From Bacteroidota bacterium (lineage in GTDB: Bacteria > Bacteroidota > Bacteroidia > Chitinophagales > Chitinophagaceae): a stretch of DNA of 38,154 nucleotides. The notes under the pieces are model-generated. The model was not told the DNA's origin, ran no database searches, and was given only the letters and a program-made list of their open reading frames with translations. The position numbers were made by a program, and so were the translations under genes. The stretch spans positions 1 through 38,154 of the forward strand of contig JAUZOD010000039.1 in NCBI GenBank assembly GCA_030706635.1, read 5' to 3'. Positions within the stretch are counted from its first letter, which is position 1. Each line of letters opens with the position of its first letter. This document shows positions 16,601 through 25,667 of this stretch, piece by piece.

Positions 16601-16936
16601 CACGTGCAACTTGCCGGCCGACCCGCCGGGAAAACCGCTGTGGTGCTGCAAACAACTGAAATAACTTATGGTACTGTCTTTATAATCATAACCGCTTTTG
16701 CCATTTAAACCGGTCTCCGGCGTCAGCTGAAAATAACCCCAGGGAGCCACGGCGCCGGGAAAAGTCCCCCCCTCATTTCCCCATCGGGTAAATACATTGC
16801 TGCTGGAAGTGCCTATGAAAGGATTTACATATTGTATAAGTCCCTTTCCCTGGGATGAGGCAGTATAGGGCAGGAGGAAACATAAGGCCAGACTAAAATG
16901 CCGGAGATCAGCTTTGCCTTTAGGGGATAAGTTCAT
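13661..16936 (-). CDS. GH92 alpha-mannosidase with C-terminal CARDB-like and LamG-like domains
   Basis: 1091 residues with a signal peptide (cleavage near residue 29). The GH92 part spans about 33-697: VNPFIGTSSS, GGTFPGAVAPWG, FSPWDTFRSLHP (344-348 WDTFR), VEYTYDDW with Glu448 as the probable catalytic acid, and LPGNDDLGAISSWY with Asp596/Asp597 in the Ca-dependent base region. GH92 enzymes are exo-acting, calcium-dependent alpha-mannosidases, mostly alpha-1,2. The roughly 390 residues that follow are unusual: two beta-sandwich segments resembling CARDB/Ig-like modules (about 705-880) and a concanavalin/LamG-like domain (about 880-1090; MMAWINDPGDKW, WHHIAGVCNGTDLRVYIDG, GKIRGVKIFNAAL) that probably binds carbohydrate. 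It is the last gene of the PUL, 33 bases after GH89. Confidence 0.93.
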   Translation of the reverse strand: MNLSPKGKADLRHFSLALCFLLPYTASSQGKGLIQYVNPFIGTSSSNVFTRWGNEGGTFPGAVAPWGYFQLTPETGLNGKSGYDYKDSTISYFSCLQHHSGFPGGSAGKLHVMPVASEQTIEHGRRFRHQDEHAEPGYYRVLFRDNGTLVEATATVHAGLFRITFPAGTVPEIFISDADDLSTLSAVEMEGRSMRRSNRSGKATADTQNIILIRFNRSITDTQKLAGGSFIKFQPAPEGNTVLNVELSTSSTGYETALDNMDAGLTGNSFEQVLAKTQAEWNKQLSVVSIVDPSEENKTIFYSALYHSLLLPWIISDVHGYYRGSDRQVHKTNGANEYGGFSPWDTFRSLHPLLCLLYPGRQADMLSSMLDIYRQSGYLPTESMTGNHSIPILVDSYLKGIKNLDSTVIYEAMKKSIVTGPFKQKDMALYQKGFIPYPYTESVTRTVEYTYDDWALARFAGQVMHDQNLYAKLMQRSRNYRNLFNPDELCLLPRKGNTFYHATGNAGYKEGDQWVYTYFLPHYQRDLINLLGGDKNFIKGLDSAREDKRIVFDNETLLHAPYLFNSTAYPYKTQEWVHDIMHNRFGNSPGGLPGNDDLGAISSWYVWSALGLFPVCPGNPVYAIGTPLFKEATLSLPEGKKWKILSGNNSAENFYVKSITINGQSYHEKWLPHATLIQGGEISFNMDNKPDKEKIPGFIPEETDSSMQVSLSGFYVREHRIKPDAPFWVRFTIHNTGAAGTAIIRLHVNDSLVIQKNCFITDRTTLHDSLLCRLYAYGRNKLQIEGMPAREVTVVRPRHPVSTAPEIVGLQASPVTRMGNWIYASYIVKNKGGDNRKFVIPVMLNGKTIFRDTVILNAGDSFKIRHSIRAALKEGLYALQVNNNTAKTKIYTDADDAVVLDIPEEIHFSEKAKDISGFGNDGYKSEEGDFTSLPHTASLDSNGTTLTMMAWINDPGDKWKLTDLLAKGDNHVLQLKGTSELSFFAGGWGRGDCSVPLPGNWRNNWHHIAGVCNGTDLRVYIDGALNGVTPLEKVIDLYVAAAWSIGGNEEFPLDRSFDGKIRGVKIFNAALDEAGVKAIYLKEKSAIAGAH

Positions 16937-16969
16937 AACGGGTTATAAATTTTGAGCTGCCGGTTATTT

Positions 16970-19165
16970 TTATTCTTCCTGCATCCGGGTATTATATTTG
17001 TCAAATAGTTTCTTTACAGTTTCCACTGCATTGTTTTGGGGTTCGGTGAGATATTTTTCGGTGTGACTGTTTACCCACTGCCATTCCCAAAGCTTCACGG
17101 AAGTTTCAAAATCGGTGGTTTCCATCCTGCTCCCGTTCAGCATCTTTGCTTTGAGGTAAACAAAGAACTGCTGCCATCTCGGTTTATAAAATCCTTTGAT
17201 CAGGCCCGCCCACTGCCTGTTGGCATATTCATGCAATTCACTATCCTTATCGCCCCATAAAGTGATGATGTCCCTGGCATTGCGCTCGTACAAATCTTTT
17301 TCCTGTTCCTCTTCGCCGCATCTTCTGGCATCGGCTATCCATTTGCCCAGTAAGAATTCTTTCCGTGTGGAAAGCAGGGCGTCCATATCATCCATCAATT
17401 CGGTAAACGCATTACTGTACTTGCTGAAAGAAACAGTATCGTGTTGCAGGTAGGCGAGCACCCATTTCTGTTGCAATGGCGTTGCATAGTTGGCCAGTAT
17501 CTGACGGGTCAGATCTACCAGATCGTATTGGAACCCGTCGCTGTTTTGCAATTCAGGGGCTGCATTCAGGAACAGGCTCCAGGCTTTTAGTAAGTCTTTT
17601 GGATTGTAATCCAGTTTGGTTCTCACGCGATCTGCCCAGACGTCGGTCGTCGGTCTGGATACAATAATGGATTCCGGTCCGCCTTCGCCCAGACCACCCT
17701 GGTAAACTGTTTTTTCCAGGATTTTCCAGGCCTCGTTAACATCGGCATTGAAACTTCCGTAGCGTTGCAAAGCATATTGTGTCAGCCAGGGGGCCAGGTC
17801 TACCGGTTTATCCTGCCACACATTTTCCAGCATCAGCTGATACAACGCCGGATTTTGTTCTATCCCTTCCGGCGTTAGGCCAATGCCTGCCATTTTTCCC
17901 GAGTTGGCATCATGCAGAGCGGCTGAAGGATCGTTCGCCACCTGGCTCATTCTTCCCCACAAAGAAATATTGCCACCAAAATTATGCAGCATATTCCAGA
18001 TCCAGGGTTTGCCATAATAAGCATGTGTTCTGTTCCACACAGGATGGCTCTCGCTATACAGGTCCAGGATGATCATGTGATCATCCGGTACGGCATTTAA
18101 TAAAGCCTGTATCTGCGTTTGTTTCCAGAAGGAGGCATTGTAATGGAACATCCAGCCCTGCATGAGCCAGACTGCTTTGGGATCTGCGGCAGACATGGAT
18201 TCAAAAACTTTTTTACTCATTCCGCTTAAATAAGTGGAGTCATCTGTCGGGGGCAGGTTCTCATTAAATGTATCTGCAGAATATAAATGATCCGTGCCGA
18301 ATGCTTTTGTTTGGGCTTCCATGAAAGATTTACCGATGGATTCAAACATGGGATCAGACGGGTCTAAAATATATACATCGGCAAATCCGGCGCCCCAGTT
18401 TGTTTTTTTTACTTTGGCAGAAGGGAATTTTTTTATGAAAGATGGAGGAACGTGCCCGGAGAATGCCGGAAGTACCGGTTTCATGCCCATGGATCTTTCT
18501 GCTGCGAGAATCTTTTGTTGTAAAGCTTTATGGGTATCCATCCAATGTTGGGGCAAGGGTCCTCCCCAGGCATCCAGATTGCCCATCCAGAACCAGGAAA
18601 AATAAGCAGGGCCGCAAAAGAACTGATCCAGTTCCTGATCACTGAATCCCAGGTTCCGGTAAACCTGCTGCCAGATGGCTTCTTCACCCGTCAGGGCAAG
18701 TGGGGTATTGATGCCGTTGAGCGCCATCCAGTCAATTTCCTTTTGCCAGCGATCCCAGTCCCACCACGCCATGGAATAGTTGAACGTGCAGTAGTTCAGA
18801 TAATAGCGGTATTGATAAGGCGTCGTTTTGTGAATTTTCTCCTTTACTACGGGCAGTAAAACCGGCAGATTCATGTTGATGCCATCCCAGGTAATTAAAC
18901 AATGGCAATAGTCTCTCAGATAATAATTGAGCGCGGACGCAATGCTGGTTCCGTTATTTCCGCGGAGAATGATTTTATTTTTTTTGCTTTCGATCTCGAA
19001 AACATCCTTACCCTTCGACGGAGCGATGTATTCGATTACGAATGCTGGGGCCCTGTCTTTTACGATTCTTTGTAGGAAATGAACAGCCGCCTCTTTATCC
19101 AGTTGAGAGAATGCCTGTTCGCCACATGCCGCGAGGCAAAGAAAAAGCAGTAAACGAATTTTCAT
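16970..19165 (-). CDS. GH89 alpha-N-acetylglucosaminidase (NAGLU family)
   Basis: 731 residues with a signal peptide ending near residue 20. Order of domains: a small N-terminal alpha/beta domain (about 21-115), a TIM barrel from YQYRYYLNYCTFNYSMAWWDW onward (quoted in part), and an all-helical C-terminal domain. The two catalytic glutamates, by comparison with human NAGLU Glu316 and Glu446, are Glu302 in ADTFNENLPP and Glu433 in LTPEGIEQNP. The enzyme releases terminal alpha-linked GlcNAc, for example from heparan-type chains or alpha-GlcNAc-capped mucin glycans. It lies between the susD terminator and the GH92 gene and should act in the periplasm or at the outer membrane. Confidence 0.94.
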   Translation of the reverse strand: MKIRLLLFLCLAACGEQAFSQLDKEAAVHFLQRIVKDRAPAFVIEYIAPSKGKDVFEIESKKNKIILRGNNGTSIASALNYYLRDYCHCLITWDGINMNLPVLLPVVKEKIHKTTPYQYRYYLNYCTFNYSMAWWDWDRWQKEIDWMALNGINTPLALTGEEAIWQQVYRNLGFSDQELDQFFCGPAYFSWFWMGNLDAWGGPLPQHWMDTHKALQQKILAAERSMGMKPVLPAFSGHVPPSFIKKFPSAKVKKTNWGAGFADVYILDPSDPMFESIGKSFMEAQTKAFGTDHLYSADTFNENLPPTDDSTYLSGMSKKVFESMSAADPKAVWLMQGWMFHYNASFWKQTQIQALLNAVPDDHMIILDLYSESHPVWNRTHAYYGKPWIWNMLHNFGGNISLWGRMSQVANDPSAALHDANSGKMAGIGLTPEGIEQNPALYQLMLENVWQDKPVDLAPWLTQYALQRYGSFNADVNEAWKILEKTVYQGGLGEGGPESIIVSRPTTDVWADRVRTKLDYNPKDLLKAWSLFLNAAPELQNSDGFQYDLVDLTRQILANYATPLQQKWVLAYLQHDTVSFSKYSNAFTELMDDMDALLSTRKEFLLGKWIADARRCGEEEQEKDLYERNARDIITLWGDKDSELHEYANRQWAGLIKGFYKPRWQQFFVYLKAKMLNGSRMETTDFETSVKLWEWQWVNSHTEKYLTEPQNNAVETVKKLFDKYNTRMQEE

Positions 19166-19177
19166 TTTTTATTTTTT

Positions 19178-19217
19178 AAAAAAGAAACCCATAAAGATTT
19201 AACTCTTTACGGGTTTC
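19178..19217 (-). terminator. Strong terminator between susD and the glycosidase genes
   Basis: On the minus strand GAAACCCGTAAAGA (19217-19204), loop GTTAAA, then TCTTTATGGGTTTC (19197-19184) give a 14-bp stem with one G-T type mismatch, followed directly by TTTTTT. It is 59 bases after the susD stop and 13 bases before the GH89 start codon, so it should partly or fully separate expression of the glycosidases from SusCD. Confidence 0.85.
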
Positions 19218-19275
19218 TAAATTAATTGAAAATATTCAAAAGATCAGTCAACCAAAGAATGCTCAGCCCGTCTCG

Positions 19276-20847
19276 TCAATAGTTGGGATTTTGGGTAATG
19301 ATCCCCTTGCTTTCGTCAATCACCTCCTGAGGAAGCGGCATATAGTAATCTTTGGGCCGGGTAAACGTTCTGGCCGGAATAACGATAGATCCGTTATACG
19401 GCGCCAGTGGGGAAGCCGCTTTGGGCTGGCCTACAATATCGTTTATGTCAATGATCTGGTCCTTGTCCCAGCGCAACAGATCCTGCCAGCGCACGTTCTC
19501 ACCACCCAGTTCCACCCTGCGTTCGTGAATCAATTGCGTCATGCCGGCATTGGAAATAGGCGCTACGCCTGCACGGGCGCGCACGGTATTTATTTCGGCA
19601 TCGCCGGCGCCGGCGCCGTTAAGCCTGATTTTGGCTTCGGCGACCAGGAGGAATATATCAGCACTGCGTATGAGGGGCTGTTTTAAATCGGCATTCAAAC
19701 CACCATCTCCATTGGGTTCAAAGGCGGTGTATTTGCGGATACAGTAACCCGTGGTGGTCATGCTGGGTAACAAACGCCCGGTGGACTGACCGGCCTTGCC
19801 TGTAAACATCTGATAGGCGTCTCCGGGGCCGATGGTTGATATGTTGGTTTGAAATGGTATCGTATCGCCAACAGAAATCAGCGTGGCACGTTTACGGATG
19901 CTGTCATCGGGTGTGAATTCATCTACGAAATTTTGAGTGGGGTTGTGAAAGCCCCAGCCCTGCCAGGCCCTTGGCGTGAAATAAATATTTATGGGCGAAT
20001 TGAGGGCGCCGGATTCTTCTCCATTCTTGTTCCAGACAGAAAACAACAGTTCAGTGCTGGATGCCTGCTGGATACCAGCTGTAAAGTTATCAGTATAATT
20101 AGGAGCCAGCGCGTAATTGACATCGTTGGTTACCATGGAACCATATTGAATGGCTTTGTCGAGCTTATCCTCCATCATATACAATTTGCAAAGTAATCCC
20201 CAGGCTGCTCCTTTGCTTACTCGGCCCTTGTTATCTGCATCATAGGTTTCCGGCAACAGATCGGCCGCCTTTAAAAGATCTGATTCTACCTGCGCCCTCA
20301 CGGAGTCTATAGATGATTTGGGAATATTATAATTACCATCCAGCACATTCTGTTCGAGCGGCATGGGCACTTCACCATAAATCTGGTTCAGCACGAAATA
20401 AGCGTGAGCCCGTAAAAAATACGCTTCCCCGAGGGAACGGTTACGGATGTCTTCATCCATCACCGGCACTTTGGGAATATAAATAATGGCGTTGTTGGCG
20501 CGCGCTATTTGTTCATAAGCAAACGGCCAGATGGTGTAGATCACCTGGAGGGTGGGATCGGCATTCAGGCGTTCAATGGATTTAAAATCCGGATGATCAC
20601 CTTCCACCGCGATATCGTTGGACTGGTCATCAAAAATATACAGGTTATGACCAACCCAGTCTTCGGTGTATAATATATTGTAAATACCCAGAACACCGGC
20701 AATCACATCGTTCTGGTTTCGCCAGAAATTACCTGTGGTGTAGCCGCCCGTGGGGCTTTGGTCCAGCGGCTTTTTATTACAGCTGACACTCAAAAGACAG
20801 ATGAGTGCGACCGGTATAAAAAATAGCTTATAATTCTTGTTCTTCAT
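19276..20847 (-). CDS. susD: SusD/RagB-family nutrient-binding outer-membrane lipoprotein
   Basis: 523 residues from ATG 20847; an ATG three codons upstream (20856) is only 9 bases from the susC stop and less likely. A lipoprotein signal ends in LLSVSC with the lipidated Cys23. The SusD TPR region appears as ARANNAIIYIPK, GEAYFLRAHAYFVLNQIYG and GAAWGLLCKLYM. The C-terminal signature HERRVELGGENVRWQDLLRW (given in part) and IPARTFTRPKDYYMPLPQ is the classic RagB/SusD end. It caps the SusC barrel on the cell surface and binds the oligosaccharide. The gene follows susC by 18 bases. The glycan bound is unknown; GH89 and GH92 next door suggest GlcNAc- and mannose-containing chains. Confidence 0.96.
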   Translation of the reverse strand: MKNKNYKLFFIPVALICLLSVSCNKKPLDQSPTGGYTTGNFWRNQNDVIAGVLGIYNILYTEDWVGHNLYIFDDQSNDIAVEGDHPDFKSIERLNADPTLQVIYTIWPFAYEQIARANNAIIYIPKVPVMDEDIRNRSLGEAYFLRAHAYFVLNQIYGEVPMPLEQNVLDGNYNIPKSSIDSVRAQVESDLLKAADLLPETYDADNKGRVSKGAAWGLLCKLYMMEDKLDKAIQYGSMVTNDVNYALAPNYTDNFTAGIQQASSTELLFSVWNKNGEESGALNSPINIYFTPRAWQGWGFHNPTQNFVDEFTPDDSIRKRATLISVGDTIPFQTNISTIGPGDAYQMFTGKAGQSTGRLLPSMTTTGYCIRKYTAFEPNGDGGLNADLKQPLIRSADIFLLVAEAKIRLNGAGAGDAEINTVRARAGVAPISNAGMTQLIHERRVELGGENVRWQDLLRWDKDQIIDINDIVGQPKAASPLAPYNGSIVIPARTFTRPKDYYMPLPQEVIDESKGIITQNPNY

Positions 20848-20865
20848 GTCGTTCATTTTGTCAAA

Positions 20866-23800
20866 TTAAAAATTGATAGTTGCACCAATGGTAAAATTCC
20901 TGGCTGCAGGGTATTGCGCCACGTCTACGCCCCTTTGCGAGTTCGCCGGTTTGTTACCGCCGCTGGTATAACCTAATTCAGGCGTATATCCTTTATAGCT
21001 TGTCAGCATGAATAAATTATAGGAACTGACATATACGCGGATCTCGGGAATTTTTACGTCGCTGATCTGTTTGTTAGACAAGGTGTAACCCAGGGATAAG
21101 TTTTTCAACGACAGGTAATTTCCATTCTGTATCCAAAGATCAGATGAACGGTAATTGTTATTCAGGTTCTGGATGGTTAAACGGGGAATGGAATTGCTTG
21201 TGCCCTGTCCATGCCACCTGCCCAATTCCTCATTGTACCAGTTAAATACCTGCGTACCGTCAAGACCTGCAAGACGGTCGGCATTGTACAGTTTGAAACC
21301 CATTGAGCCTGCGAAATTGAACACCAGATCGAAACCACCGTAGTTCAAGGCACCATGAAAACCGAAAACGAAATGCGGATTCGGATCTCCGAGATTTACG
21401 CGGTCATTGTCATTAATGATGCCATCTTTTTTGCCGGCGGTACCATTTACATCCAGGAACTTCACATCTCCAGGTTTGATATTGGCCTTGTTCGGATCGT
21501 TGGCAATATTGGGATCGCTGTCGATTTCACTTTGCGTCTGATAAATGCCGGCGGTTTTAAAACCATAAAATGAAGCTAAAGGCTGCCCCTCGTAGGTGCG
21601 GGAAATATCCGTGTTTTCCCGTCCATACGGAGTTGATCCGATATAGGTTCCCGCGCCATATAATTTGGTCACCTTATTCCTGATGAAAGAACCATTCGCA
21701 CCAAAAGAATAGTTCAGTTTTCCTGCTTTGTTCTGGTAGTTCAGCTCAATTTCCACGCCGTGGTTATTAAGCGTGCCTATGTTCTGGTTAGGCAGCGTAA
21801 CGTTACCACCATCATCGGGCAGGTTGGTTTGCGCCCCGAAGGTTTCTACCAGCTGGAAGGGTACCAGCATGTCGGTTGTGTTTTTATCAAAATAAGTAAC
21901 GACCGCCGTCAGGTGATTATTAAGCGTGGCCAGTTCCATACTGATATTCGTCATTACGGCTCTTTCCCAGGTGATATTGGGATTTGCCAGTCCGGTTACC
22001 ACTGCGCCGCTCTGCAGCACGTTACCGGTTCCCAGATTGTAGCCGTAACCACCGCTATAACCAATCGTACTCAGGTATTGGAAATCTCCAATGTTCTGAT
22101 TACCCAATTGCCCCCAGCCACCGGTGATTTTTAAGGAATTGATTGTTTTCTTCAGGTTTTCACCATAAAAATGTTCGTCAGATACGCGCCAGCCTGCAGA
22201 AAATGCCGGGAAATAACCCCAGCGTTTGCCAGGAGCAAATTTGCTGGATCCATCAGCGCGCATGGTTACGGTTAACAGGTATCTGTTCTGAAAAGCGTAA
22301 TTGCCGCGGATGAAATAAGACTGCAATCCTGAAGTGGCATAATTGTAGCCGGAGTTCGATTGGGAAGAATTGCTCCCCAGATTGAGTACGCGCTGGTCAA
22401 CACTGGTATCTGCAAATCCGGATCTGGCTGCGTTGAAATAATTTCCGCTGGATACCTGGGAGGAATATCCGGCAGTGAGGTTCAGTTCATGGGAAGAACC
22501 GAACTGCTTAACATAGTTCAGGTAATATTCTTCCAGAAAGGACCTGCTTTTTCCAAAGGTCCGGTTCAGGCTCGCGATGGAAGGCCCGCGGGTTTGGTCC
22601 GGCATTGCATTACTGTAATAATCGCCTTCACCAACGCTCTGATCATATCCGTAGTTGGCCCGTAATTTCAAACCTTTGATGATCTCGAGCTCAGCATAGC
22701 CGTTAGCCAGGAGGCGGTCTGTTGAGCCATAACCCGTGTTTTCATTTGCGGTTGCAACCGGGTTATTGATATCGCCCAACTGGTTGTCGGCCTGAGAAGT
22801 TCCCCAGCTGCCATCCGGGTTAAGTACCGGGATAGCCGGGTTAAAACGTATAGCGCTCCAAACCAAACCGGTTTGGGTTGATTTGGTATCCGGATTAAGT
22901 CCGTTGGTATTGGAATAAACCACGTTCTCGCCAACCCGTATACGGCTGCCGATCTTATGCTCTGAATTCATTCTGAAGCTATACCGTCTGAAATAAGAAT
23001 TGACGATCAATCCTTTTTCATCATAATAGTTGCCGGAAAAACTGTAGGTGGAACTGGCATTTCCTCCGCGAACGGCGATGTCGGCATTGTTCACATGACC
23101 TGTGCCTAATAAAGCTTTTTGCCAGTCTGTCCGCTGTGTCGCATAATAAGGATCGCTCCAGAGGGTGGGTACGGAAAGACCATCATTATTATAAGCTTCC
23201 TGTTTAAGGGTAACCAGGTCCGGCGCCTTGAGCATATTCAGGTACTTAACCGCTTTATTGCTGCCTGTGTAGAGATTCAGCGTGGTCTTTAATTTTTCTC
23301 CGAAGTTTCCTTTTTTGGTCGTAATGATCACTACTCCGTTTGCAGCGCGTGATCCGTAAATAGCGGAAGAAGATGCATCTTTCAAAATTTCAACAGAAGC
23401 GATATCGTTGGGGTTCACATCATTTAATCCTCCGGCTGGAACACCATCTATGACGACCAGCGGATCAGAATTATTCAGGGTACCCGTACCCCGGATGCGT
23501 ATGCTGGGCGTACTTCCCGGAGAACCGTCGTCCCGAACAATATCCACGCCGGAGGCCCTGCCCTGTAAGGCATCTGCCGCATTACTCACTGGCAGGTTTT
23601 TGAAATCATCTCCTTTCACGCTGCTGATGGTGCCGGTTACATCCCGTTTTTTCTGTGTACCATAACCCACTACCACCACTTCATTGAGTCCTGCTGCGCT
23701 TGGCTGTAATTGTATTGAAACCGCCTGCCGGCCATTCACGTCAACAATCTGATCCTTGTATCCTACATAGCTGATCGTTAACTGGGCGTTGTCAGGACCC

Positions 23801-24318
23801 ACTATGCTGAAGTTTCCGTTTTCATCGGAAAGAACCGTTTTATTGGATTTGTTTAATCTAATGGTTACCCCGCTCAGTGGGTTGCCATTCTCGTCCACCA
23901 CCTTTCCCCTGATCTCCCCATCGGCGACGGCCGTAGCCTCGGTAAGATCATCCTGCTTCGCGGGAGAAATGATCACCATATTCCCGTTGTTGATGGTGTA
24001 CGTGAATTTATCTCCAAGGATCATATTCAGTATCTGGTCCAGTGGCGAGTCCGTAACTTCCAGATCCACTTTGCCCAGTTTACTGATATAACCATTGTTG
24101 TAGAAAAAACGGTAATTACTTTCTTTCTCTATAGTGGCAAAAATTTTGGCTACTTCTGCTTTCTTGAAATGCAGGCTGAATTTTTCCTGGGAATTGCCGC
24201 GGGCTGAAACCTGCAGACAGGTAATCAGAATCAGGGCAACGCTGAGTTTCATAAGCAGGAGAAATTTTAGGCAAGGTAATAGAGCCTTAAAAGTGGTTGC
24301 CTTTTTGAATTTCTTCAT
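20866..24318 (-). CDS. susC: SusC/RagA-family TonB-dependent transporter with STN signalling domain
   Basis: 1150 residues. A long signal region (LKFLLLMKLSVALILITCLQVSA-like, about 17-39; quoted loosely) is followed by an STN domain (about 45-115; FSLHFKKAEVAKIFATIEK). Next come a carboxypeptidase-regulatory-like domain (about 130-210; IRGKVVDENGNPLSGVTIRL), the SusC signature LNEVVVVGYGTQKKRDVTG, the plug (IRIRGTGTLNNSDPLVVIDG) and a 22-strand barrel ending in ARNFTIGATINF. The STN domain is the part that contacts FecR-type anti-sigma factors, and such a pair lies directly upstream, so transport and transcription are probably linked. It imports oligosaccharides using TonB. Confidence 0.96.
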   Translation of the reverse strand: MKKFKKATTFKALLPCLKFLLLMKLSVALILITCLQVSARGNSQEKFSLHFKKAEVAKIFATIEKESNYRFFYNNGYISKLGKVDLEVTDSPLDQILNMILGDKFTYTINNGNMVIISPAKQDDLTEATAVADGEIRGKVVDENGNPLSGVTIRLNKSNKTVLSDENGNFSIVGPDNAQLTISYVGYKDQIVDVNGRQAVSIQLQPSAAGLNEVVVVGYGTQKKRDVTGTISSVKGDDFKNLPVSNAADALQGRASGVDIVRDDGSPGSTPSIRIRGTGTLNNSDPLVVIDGVPAGGLNDVNPNDIASVEILKDASSSAIYGSRAANGVVIITTKKGNFGEKLKTTLNLYTGSNKAVKYLNMLKAPDLVTLKQEAYNNDGLSVPTLWSDPYYATQRTDWQKALLGTGHVNNADIAVRGGNASSTYSFSGNYYDEKGLIVNSYFRRYSFRMNSEHKIGSRIRVGENVVYSNTNGLNPDTKSTQTGLVWSAIRFNPAIPVLNPDGSWGTSQADNQLGDINNPVATANENTGYGSTDRLLANGYAELEIIKGLKLRANYGYDQSVGEGDYYSNAMPDQTRGPSIASLNRTFGKSRSFLEEYYLNYVKQFGSSHELNLTAGYSSQVSSGNYFNAARSGFADTSVDQRVLNLGSNSSQSNSGYNYATSGLQSYFIRGNYAFQNRYLLTVTMRADGSSKFAPGKRWGYFPAFSAGWRVSDEHFYGENLKKTINSLKITGGWGQLGNQNIGDFQYLSTIGYSGGYGYNLGTGNVLQSGAVVTGLANPNITWERAVMTNISMELATLNNHLTAVVTYFDKNTTDMLVPFQLVETFGAQTNLPDDGGNVTLPNQNIGTLNNHGVEIELNYQNKAGKLNYSFGANGSFIRNKVTKLYGAGTYIGSTPYGRENTDISRTYEGQPLASFYGFKTAGIYQTQSEIDSDPNIANDPNKANIKPGDVKFLDVNGTAGKKDGIINDNDRVNLGDPNPHFVFGFHGALNYGGFDLVFNFAGSMGFKLYNADRLAGLDGTQVFNWYNEELGRWHGQGTSNSIPRLTIQNLNNNYRSSDLWIQNGNYLSLKNLSLGYTLSNKQISDVKIPEIRVYVSSYNLFMLTSYKGYTPELGYTSGGNKPANSQRGVDVAQYPAARNFTIGATINF

Positions 24319-24458
24319 AATCTTGTATTGGTTGATGTGTTTAAAAGAACAAGGACGGGAAGTTTTCTCCAGAGGTCTTTTTATACTAAGAGTCGGAGAA
24401 AATCTGTTTTGGCAGCATGGCAGTTGACTTTATAATTAATAAAATAGCATAGTATCCT

Positions 24459-25553
24459 TTAAAAAAGATGGATCTCGTTTCCATTTATCCGGTAATTGAA
24501 CCTTGTTGTCATTTTAAGGATTTCCAATACCTGAGTAATGTTTTCCTTTTCAAATACTCCGCTGATGTGTTCCTGTTTCAGTGCACTGTTATCGAAATAA
24601 ACCGTCACATCATATTTTCTTTCCAGCAGTCTGGCCACATTTTCAAAGTCCTCGTTGCTGAGCACCATTTTATGGTCGAGCCATGCCGTTTCAACATAAT
24701 TGTTATTTACAGCTGCGGGCAGTACCTGAACCTGGTATCTCAGTTCATTGCTGACTTCCGGAGCCCGGACTTTGACAGGATCTGATTTCGGTTCGTTGAT
24801 TACAGTGAGCTTTTCATGCGGGAATAGCATAATTTTCTTTTCCTCATCGTCATTCAGCATCACCTGCACTTTTCCGCTGATCAGCGTAGTTTCTATATCG
24901 GCATCTTCCTTATAAGCTTTTATATTAAACCGGGTTCCCAATACCCGCACTTTTATTTTGCCGGCATGAACCAGAAAGGGAGCGTTGGCGCTTTGGGTCA
25001 CTTCGAAAAAGGCCTCTCCCTCCAGAGTTACCTCCCGGCTTGTGTTCGAAAAATGTTCGGGATATATCAGTTTGCTGCCTGCGTTCAACCTCACCCGGGT
25101 ACCATCAGACAGCGTGATTTCCGAAGTGGACCCGTTATGGACCACCGCTGTTTTGCTGACGGTTGCCGACTGCGATTTGTTGTAATAGGAGCGATAATAT
25201 AGTAAAGAGGCGCAGGCGCAAACAAAAATGGCCGCGGCAGCCGCCCACCGCCGGAGGTATAGATGAAATTGGTTTGAGAAGGAGCGTTCGTTAGGGAGCC
25301 CGGATTCAACCTCGTTTCCCGGTTCCGTATTTAGCCGGTCTGTCAGATGCTGCCAGCCATGGTTTACAAGCTCTTCCCTGGGAATATTCCTTTCGAAATG
25401 ATTCCTGCTGCCTTTCAGGGAAAGGACGATCTCCTGTAAATAGGCATAGTCAGGATACCTGGATAACAAGGCGGCCAGTTCGCTCAATTCTTCATCAGAG
25501 GCGCTGTTGCCGGTTTTTTTGGCCATCAATTCTATGATCCTTGATTTTTCCAT
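24459..25553 (-). CDS. FecR-family anti-sigma factor with DUF4974
   Basis: 364 residues. The cytoplasmic N-terminus (1-100; sigma-binding) includes SDEELSELAALLSRYPD. One membrane span follows (about 103-120, Ala/Leu-rich). The periplasmic FecR domain (about 135-235) carries ITLSDGTRVRLNAGSKLIYP, EVTLEGEAFFEV, PFLVHAGKIKVRVLGTRFNI, and the C-terminal DUF4974 (about 290-363) ends with FNYRINGNEIHLF. It should hold the adjacent ECF sigma factor until the SusC STN domain signals substrate. It begins 114 bases after the sigma gene and ends 140 bases before susC. Confidence 0.95.
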   Translation of the reverse strand: MEKSRIIELMAKKTGNSASDEELSELAALLSRYPDYAYLQEIVLSLKGSRNHFERNIPREELVNHGWQHLTDRLNTEPGNEVESGLPNERSFSNQFHLYLRRWAAAAAIFVCACASLLYYRSYYNKSQSATVSKTAVVHNGSTSEITLSDGTRVRLNAGSKLIYPEHFSNTSREVTLEGEAFFEVTQSANAPFLVHAGKIKVRVLGTRFNIKAYKEDADIETTLISGKVQVMLNDDEEKKIMLFPHEKLTVINEPKSDPVKVRAPEVSNELRYQVQVLPAAVNNNYVETAWLDHKMVLSNEDFENVARLLERKYDVTVYFDNSALKQEHISGVFEKENITQVLEILKMTTRFNYRINGNEIHLF

Positions 25554-25667
25554 ATGTTACAGCATTCCGTATCTGCAAATCAGGACACCCGAGAGGGCCA
25601 ATATTCTTAAAACGAACCGAACTTTTTTTTTCCGGGAGGAAAGGGGGAGATCCTGCCATCGCCTGGT

